DNA of 64,000 bases from Kitagawia praeruptora (Eukaryota; Streptophyta; Magnoliopsida; Apiales; Apiaceae). Below are positions 57,240-64,000 of this stretch, in pieces (position 1 is the first letter of the stretch; each line of letters opens with the position of its first letter). Under the pieces are notes generated by a model. That model did not search any database. It saw nothing but the letters and a program-made list of their open reading frames with translations, and was not told the DNA's origin. The stretch is from contig CM075345.1 in NCBI GenBank assembly GCA_037693485.1, forward strand, positions 117,047,501-117,111,500, read 5' to 3'. The position numbers were made by a program, and so were the translations under genes.

Positions 57240-57868
57240 TGATAGGCCATAAACAGCCAAGGCCCAACAAGGAGCCCAAACAACAAGTGAATCATCTCAA
57301 GAGAATAAGAACGGCCCAGCCCAGAGTGGCTGACCCCGGGCCCGGAGCGTGGCCCCCACCCCGAACTAGGGGACCCCCTGACTCGTGGCACTTTATATAC
57401 GTGGCACTCCACCTCAGCTGACACTCCTATTGGTGGCGCTGACCAACACTAAAAGATAAAGGAAGACACATGCCAGATCATGTCCACCACAACATGGCCA
57501 CACTCCAGTCAATGGTCACTCCAGACAAAGGCCACGCGTCCCACATCCCGGGAATTCAGCGGCTTGTCCCCCAGATCCAACGGTCGGGGGTGAAGGTAAC
57601 CTACCCCTAAACCCTAGGCCTAGGGCTATAAATACCCCTAGTAAATAGGGTTTAGGGGTTAGCCATTATTACACACCTACACACATTCATTACTTTGTGA
57701 TACTCTACTTGATTATTACCTTCCAAAGCCAACTCTTATTCTCACGCCGGAGGCACCTCGGGGCCAAACCCCCCCTCCGGTGTTGTTTTGCAGATACCCC
57801 ACTACAGCTACACCACTTCCGAGACAGGAGTTGGCGAGGAAGTACCCGATCGAGATCTAGAGTTATCA
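57240..57868 (+). repeat. 3' LTR of Gypsy I (629 bp)
   Basis: Two substitutions (A/C near 57286, G/A near 57480) and one missing C against the 5' LTR. Confidence 0.95.
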
Positions 57869-57873
57869 GTACC

Positions 57874-60817
57874 ATCTGATGATAATATAAGAACTATGTT
57901 GTCTGAATTAGGTTATAGTGGATCTCTAGATAACATGAGCCAGTTGAATAGGTCTTTTCTTAGAAAGGAATTGTCTTTTTACTTTGATCAAATTGCTAAA
58001 TGTTTTACTGGCAAATGTAGTTCTTTTCAGCAAATTACTTCTGTTACATCACATATTGCTTATAGTTTGCTTTATGACAGAGTAATCAACATTGGTCATA
58101 TTATCTTAAGTCAGATGAGTATTAAACTTGGGTTAAGAGATCAAAACAGGAAAATGGTTTATTATCATAGATTTATGCAATTGTTGATTAACCATTTTAT
58201 TCCTGATGTTGAAACTAGATTTGGTAGAGAACATTGTGTTTCTTCTTATGAACAGCAAAAGAGAATTTTCTCTGACATTACAAAGAAGGACAATGAAAAG
58301 AATCTAGATGAAATACCTGCAATTCATTATCCACAACATGTTCAGGTAATTCTTAAAACTCATCTTCCTACTTTCTACAATTCTTCTTTCTTTTGTGGTG
58401 AAATGGCTCAGGAATCTCAATTGGAGGAGAACCCACCTGTGTCTACCCAAGTAGCCCAAAACATTATAGTCTCTGAAACAATTCAAGAACCAAATTTTGA
58501 TCCACAGCCTATTGTTTCAAAGAAACCAACCTCTGGTGTTTCTCAAAAGACATCAGTTGTAAGGAAGAGAAGATTTGTTGTGTCAAGTAGTAGTAGTAAT
58601 TCTAGTGAAGATGATGATAATTTAACTCTTGCTGAGAGAGCAGAATTGAAGGCTGCAATTCAACTTTCTTTGTTAGCACGAAGAGATGAAAAACCTAGTC
58701 ACAGCCAGGCTGCAGTCTCCCAAAAGGCTGTAGTTCTTAAAAAGGGAAAACAGTTATTGGATACTGTCTCTCAAAAGACTGTGTCTATTGAACAAAGATC
58801 TCATCCCAAGATCACTTCTGTGTCTACACCTCTTGAGTCTTCTCAGGATAAATCTTTTGCTCACTATATCAGGAGAACAAGGAGAAAGATTCAATTGTCA
58901 CCTACACACACAGAGTCTAGTCCAACTAATATCATGCAGATTTCTACAAATCAAGCTACATCTACGTCAATAGTTGACAAGAGAGATCTGGATATTGATT
59001 CTTCATGGGAAACTACATTATCATACAGACTGGCTATGGGACTAATTTCTCTCAAAGTGAAGTTGTCAAGGCCTGTTCTAGATTTTCTGGTTGAAAGAGT
59101 ACCAAAACTTTTATTTCCAGATGAATATGGACTTCTACATCAAAGACTTGACTTAATGAAGATGTATTTCTATGTGTCTATCAGAAGACAATTAGTCAAG
59201 ACATTTGGACTCTCGAAGCATGGTGCACTTCAATCACTTCATGCATATTTATTTGACAAGAATGTAATTATTGAAGATGCTTCAGCTCAAGGTGAACAAC
59301 TGGAGGAAGTAGATAGAGGAATGCATTCAACAGAAGATACTATTGCACCAGTGGTGAATAGTAGGAAAGATCAGATCACAGTCACTGTAACACAAGAACC
59401 ATCTAGTCAGAGGAAGGATGACTCAGGAGCTGTGATAGCTGATGTTGAAAGGACTTCTGTGATGACTGAGAATGCAAGTGAGATACCCTATGATATGGGA
59501 GGAATGACTTTGGTTGATTTTTCTGAAGATCAAACAAATTTTGTTCAGTCAGAGTCTATCCACCTTGAGGGTGTGTCTCAGCAAACAACACTTAAAGATG
59601 GTGATGTACTAACTATGGTGTCTAATGAAGTATTACTGAAGACATCAAAGTCTAGTAAAGAACCTGAAAGTGGTATACTGGAGCCTGTAGTTTCTGAAAG
59701 GAAAGAAGATGATTGTAAGGATTCAGAGACTATAGCAGCTCACTCCTTGGAGAAAACCTCAAGCCACATGCCAAATGAGGAACCCTCTCTCCATGTGAGT
59801 TCAAGTATAAAAACTCCTTCTAAACTCTATTTTTCTGTAGGTCATGAGAGCACTTATCTAAATTTGAGTGATACACTTGAAAAGATGGACTTAGATCCAC
59901 AATTTGAGCGGCTGGCTCCTGACCAGGCAAAAGGTGAGGTAGAAAGAGTGTTGACTTTAGTAAGTCAAAGTGAGAATGAGTGTATGGATGATCAACTCCA
60001 TAGTGAGGGAGAGAAAATTAGGAAACCATCATTTGATTTCTGGGATCAGGTTTTTCCTGAATCTTGGTCTGAAAATTTAGGTATGGATGCTGGTACTTAT
60101 TCATTCATCAAAATGTATCAGAAGAATGACCTAGCACATCACAATGCAAAGCCAGAAGTTAAAGCTCAGAAGCAAAAGGAGAGGATTGCAGGAATCATTA
60201 ACAGAAGAGGTGCCATGATAAAGCAATCTCTTGATACATATGTACCAGATGAAGATCCTAATGATCCTAGTGTTCCTTTGTATGTACTTCCAATATCAGC
60301 TAGAATTGAGACATCAACAGTCTCTGATCACTCTAAGGAGGAGTCAGGATTTGAAGATGTTAGTACACAGAATACTGGTGAAGGAGATGATGATCATGTT
60401 TCAGTTCCAGAACAGAAAGATGAAGATGTTGATACTTCTAATCAGGTTTTATTACTTGAATATCATACAACTCAAGCAACTTCTTCTACAAGACTTGAAG
60501 ATACAGTTCTTTCTGATTCTGATACTAAAGATACTAGAAGCACTTCCAACATTGAAGTTCATTCTGATGTTTTAAAAGATATTCAGAATTCTCAAATTGA
60601 AATTCAAACAAGACTTCAATCACTTGAAGATAACCAAGTCACAATTATGGAAAATCAAGCAGTTCTTATGAATCTCATTTGTTCTGTTTCTGAATCTCTT
60701 GGAATTAATGTTGCTGATGTCAAAAAGGGGGAGATAAAGACAATTCAAAGACAACAACAACACCACCAGACTGGGGGAGATAAAGATCAGACAAAGGGTA
60801 GTAAAAAGAAGAACTAG
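57874..60817 (+). pseudogene. env-position ORF of SIRE-B, 3' part
   Basis: Continues the frame of 46264-46616 after Gypsy I and its duplicated GTACC. It is open to TAG 60815-60817. The N-terminal part is rich in aromatic and hydrophobic residues (SFYFDQIAKCFTGKC, ITSVTSHIAYSLLYDR). The middle is Ser/Glu/Thr-rich with repeated SQKT words. A coiled-coil-like stretch lies near the end (IQTRLQSLEDNQVTIMEN), then a Lys/Gln-rich tail. No transmembrane helix is evident. Function is unknown; by position it is the Sirevirus env-like gene. Confidence 0.88.
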
Positions 60818-61044
60818 CAGGAGTGACAGTGGTGAATCTTAGCTAGGAAGTGGTAAAGGAAGAGCAGCATTAATAGTTAAAATTCTTTCTTCTAAGTACT
60901 AAATAAACGTCTACATCTGAGAAGAAGGTACTTAAACTTCATAATTCTACATTCATAAATTCTATTCTGGTTGTATTGTTATATGTTTTGACATCCACAA
61001 CTTAGATTTATGCTTCAGATTTTAAAGCATAAATAGGGGGAGAT
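60818..61044 (+). other. SIRE-B 3' leader with polypurine tracts
   Basis: AAATAGGGGGAGAT (61031-61044) abuts the LTR. Two more AGGGGGAGATAAAG-type tracts lie at about 60726 and 60775, inside the end of the third ORF. Confidence 0.82.
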
Positions 61045-61776
61045 TGTTAGGAATAATTCATAAGTTGTGATGTTAAGAATAGAATTTACACATTATACTT
61101 CTTGTAATCCTGATCTTATAAAGGATTTAGCACTGTATATAGGATTTATGTGTAAGACAGTTATCTGTATAGTTTAGTCAGGAATGAACAATGTATCGGA
61201 GACTACATGTCAGGAACAGAGAGCAAATCCTGATGACGGTTCAATACTGATGGTTGATCAGATACTGATGCAATGTACAGATCCTGATATCAGTCGTGTT
61301 ACTGATGATGTCATTATGGATGCTACAGAAACTGGCAAGTGCTATAAAACAGGATCGTTGTTTGAAGAACAAGCAAGAAGATATTGTGAAGGAAAGAGTT
61401 TTTCTATTGAAGGAAACTATCGACTAGAAGGCAGAACATTGTCATGTATAGATTATATCTTTCTGTTATTAGTTGATAGGTAGCATTATAAATACTCTCT
61501 CAATATCATTGTAAAAGAGCGACGAAGTTGTGAGTTCGTGTGCGTAGCTCTGTATAAGGTTTGTATTCGAGAGTTTGAAACAAACAGAGAGAGATTTGTA
61601 TTGTCAGCAGCTGCTAAAGGTATTGTACACCTTTGGTAGAGTTTGTATTTGATCTTATTAATGCAAACAAGAGTTTGATTCATTCGTTTATTCTTGTTCA
61701 TATAATCAAGCAAAAATCAGACACGATTATATAACTTGTATTCAACCCCCCCTTCTACAAGTTATTCGAGTTAACA
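61045..61776 (+). repeat. 3' LTR of SIRE-B (732 bp)
   Basis: Same ends as the 5' LTR. TATAAATA at 61487-61494. Four transitions and a C-run of 7 instead of 9 separate it from the 5' LTR. Confidence 0.95.
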
Positions 61777-61781
61777 AAATT

Positions 61782-62265
61782 TAATATTGATGATATAATA
61801 AAACATTAATATTTTTTTTATTTTTTTTAGAATTTTAGGATTTTAAAAATTAATAACTAAAAAACAATCATTTAACACATTAGAAGCATTATAGGTGTTC
61901 AGATTTGTATAGAATAAAAGTTTGAATTTATAGAAAACACATATAATAAAAAGTTCCATTGAAAGTAGAATAGGTGCTTGTAAGACATATAATTAAGAGT
62001 TTTGTTATAAATAATATATGAATTCTAATTTATAGAGAACAAGAGTTTGAATTTATAGAAAATACGTACAATTTAAAAAATTATTGGAGGTAGAAAAGAT
62101 GTTTGAATATATAAAGAATACATTTAATAAAATGTTTTATTGGAAATAGAATATGAGGACGATGGAGACGTCTTACACGATTTTGTTTACACTATATATC
62201 TTTTTCCTAAAAATCCTCTATTTCAACTTTTTTATACAAATTAATTATACTTGCATTAGAAAAAA
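61782..62265. other. AT-rich sequence with degenerate short repeats
   Basis: GAATTTATAGAAAA-type words followed by CAT(A/T)TAATAAAA and ATTG(A/G)A(A/G)GTAGAA recur near 61925, 62050 and 62105 in diverged form. No gene is seen. Confidence 0.5.
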
Positions 62266-64000
62266 TGTGACGCCCTCCCGATCGGGCCTAGATCGGAGAG
62301 TCACTGACACACTAGATACAAACACCCTAATATAATAAACATAAATTTTAGCATGCTGACTGACCCCAACTCTATTATCCAAGATCTTTCACAGGTAATG
62401 GTATGAAACAAGCAAGCCATCGTCTAACTACTTATTATTACAAACCATAATCAAATTATTATTACAAACCTTGAATTCAAATTCTCAAACTAACTAATTC
62501 TCACATCTCACTCATAAACCAAACTACTACAATCTCCTCACTGAGCTATTATTGCATCTACCTCGGGAACTATCTCATAAGAAACCACCTCCGGTTCATG
62601 GTAAGTGCACTTCCTGGCGGTCTGGATGGTACGAACCATGGTTCTTATACTACTGTCAAAAGGTTAGACAAAATAATAATGAGCTAACGCTCAGCAAGTA
62701 AACTATGATCTCAACTGAAAATAGTAAACCATGATATCGCAAGGGATGACAGTAGTTCAAGATATGGCATGATTATACTGAAATAATAGAATTGATAATG
62801 ATACCTGAATATGACAGGGAATCAACTGATAAACAAGATAACAATAGATATTTCAAAACTGTGTAAAGCAATTGACATTTCAAGCGATAAACCAATTTCA
62901 TTTCACATGTTTTATATCCTATTTCAAGACAGTATGGGTGATCAGCCCATAAAGTCCCCCCCATAACGGACACAAAGTCCCTCTGGGTATCAATCCTCTC
63001 TGTGGGATTGCTTGGGTTCCCAAGAGGCAACGTATTGGCCTATAAATAAAGGTGTCGAACTGGACAAACCAGAACTACACAATAATTTTCTCAAACAGAC
63101 GGAACCAGCATTACCCGTTCGCCCCGTCTCTCCAATCGTCAAGAATCTATTAAAAACATTTTTGACGGCATTCCTAACACTTTTATAAAATCTCATTCTG
63201 AAAACACTTTTGAAAATCTTTCAAATCTGGAAAACATTTTAGTACTTAAATCCTTTCAAAAACCTTTACCCTGAAGTACCTTCGACTCATTGATAACAGA
63301 TCAGCCTAGTCTAAGTAGCTTCAAAGCATTTTAATAAAACATCTCATTTTGATTTGCAATGATAAAAGTCAAAGGGTTTGACTAAGTTTTCTGACATCAA
63401 GGTATAGACGTACAAGTCTGGATCGAAGGATATAGACTCAAATGAAATCAAGGCTTTGATCAGGATACAAGGGAATAAATTCAAGTCAAAGGTCAAAGAT
63501 GTGGATTAAATCTAGTTTTAAAAGCAATTGATCAAGTTATAAAGTTTAAGAATCAATGACAAGAGTAATCAAGTTTGTAAAATAGTGTTTAGGTCACAGT
63601 TATGTTTTATAAGTTTTAGAAGTCAAAACAGGATAACCGGGTCACGGGCATAGGTTAACTAGAATAGTGGTTTATCCGTCAATCAATTAGGTTTGACTTT
63701 GGAAAGCATTATGGCATATATGGTCAAGAAGCAATTAAAAAGAATTATTCCGTTTTAAAATAGTTTGCTGTTATACAGTAGGTTGACAATAGGAAATTAG
63801 GGTTCATGCAAAGGTAAGGGTATAAGCATATGAATAGCAGGATAGATATACATGAATCAATAGGTTATGAACAGTGTCAAGAATATGAACTTCAAGAAGA
63901 GACAGAGTTACTTGCCTTCGGTAGTATGCAACAGCTAACAGCTCAGTCACTGATACTCAACCTTCGCTTTCCCTTTATTGCTAGGGCCTACGTCCTTCGA
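62266..64000 (-). repeat. Probable Ty3/gypsy (chromovirus-type) LTR, cut by the window edge
   Basis: Begins TGTGACGCCCTCCC. On the minus strand this ends GGGCGTCACA, as many plant chromovirus LTRs do, and the minus-strand words CTTGCTGAGCGTTAGCTC near 62685 are also typical of such LTRs. No coding domain is in view and the other end is outside the window. Orientation and class are inferred from these words only. Confidence 0.4.

Larger units (their letters stand above)
46617..57868 (+). mobile_element. Gypsy I: young Tat-lineage Ty3/gypsy element inside SIRE-B
   Basis: LTRs 46617-47246 (630 bp) and 57240-57868 (629 bp) differ by two substitutions and one C. The TSD GTACC is at 46612-46616 and 57869-57873. 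The order is LTR, PBS, gag, PR-RT-RH-aRH-INT, a 91-bp tandem array, an antisense ORF, a PPT (AAGGGAGTGGGGGGCAAA, 57222-57239), LTR. The two RNase H domains and the antisense ORF place it in the Tat group. Base composition is GC-richer than its surroundings, with very frequent CCCGG words. Despite near-identical LTRs, pol has two frameshifts and two nonsense codons. Confidence 0.95.
38354..61776 (+). mobile_element. SIRE-B: complete Sirevirus-like Ty1/copia element hosting Gypsy I
   Basis: LTRs 38354-39087 (734 bp) and 61045-61776 (732 bp) differ by four transitions and a 2-bp C-run length change. The TSD is AAATT (38349-38353 and 61777-61781). Without Gypsy I it is about 12.2 kb. It has gag, pol, the antisense small ORF and an env-position ORF. 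Pol is one open frame, but gag has two nonsense codons and the third ORF is split by Gypsy I. Confidence 0.95.

Noticed and set aside
46617..57868. Host gene captured by Gypsy I (GC-rich segment)
   Set aside because: All reading frames are explained by gag, pol and the Tat-type antisense ORF.

Overview
The window is intergenic DNA from a flowering plant, most likely a eudicot with a large, repeat-rich genome. It is built almost entirely of nested LTR retrotransposons. I found no convincing host gene, tRNA, rRNA or CRISPR array. The plant call rests on the families present: Sirevirus-type Ty1/copia elements with a third ORF, and Tat-type Ty3/gypsy elements with two RNase H domains and an antisense ORF.

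Layout. (1) 1-10399 is the 3' part of a Sirevirus-like Copia element, 'SIRE-A', cut by the window edge. It holds gag, pol, a small antisense ORF, an env-position ORF and a 3' LTR, and it is mutated in every sense ORF. (2) 10400-11095 is AT-rich flank. (3) 11096-35277 is a second Copia element, 'Copia-2', with 1815-bp LTRs and TSD TAAAC. Its gag and pol are broken and it has no env-position ORF. A minus-strand Tat gypsy, 'Gypsy II' (22695-35246, 1006-bp LTRs), sits inside its 3' LTR. (4) 35283-38353 is AT-rich DNA holding a Helitron-like 3' end, a 512-bp non-autonomous hAT element inserted inside that end (8-bp TSD GTTATAGG), and a truncated minus-strand Copia (LTR plus start of gag). (5) 38354-61776 is a complete second Sirevirus copy, 'SIRE-B' (TSD AAATT). 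Its env-position ORF is split by a plus-strand Tat gypsy, 'Gypsy I' (46617-57868, TSD GTACC). (6) 61782-64000 is AT-rich sequence followed by what looks like a chromovirus-type gypsy LTR running off the edge.

How the parts work together. In each autonomous-type element an LTR promoter drives a gag-pol RNA that is primed at a PBS next to the 5' LTR and finished from a polypurine tract next to the 3' LTR. All copies carry lesions in gag or pol, so present-day movement would need trans-acting proteins. LTR differences counted by eye give an order that fits the nesting. Copia-2 is oldest (over 20 differences in the first ~900 bp). Gypsy II inside it is younger (about 10 in 1006). SIRE-B has 4 substitutions in ~732, and Gypsy I inside it has 2 in ~630.

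The most unusual signals are these. First, a 12-bp palindrome with core GGCGCGCC occurs at least 23 times through Gypsy II, in LTRs, spacers and reading frames on both strands, and I saw it nowhere else in the window. Second, both gypsy elements carry an antisense, intron-bearing gene with its own TATAAATA box. Third, both SIRE copies carry an 89-codon antisense mini-gene between pol and the env-position ORF. Fourth, Gypsy I has an eight-unit 91-bp hairpin tandem array after pol.
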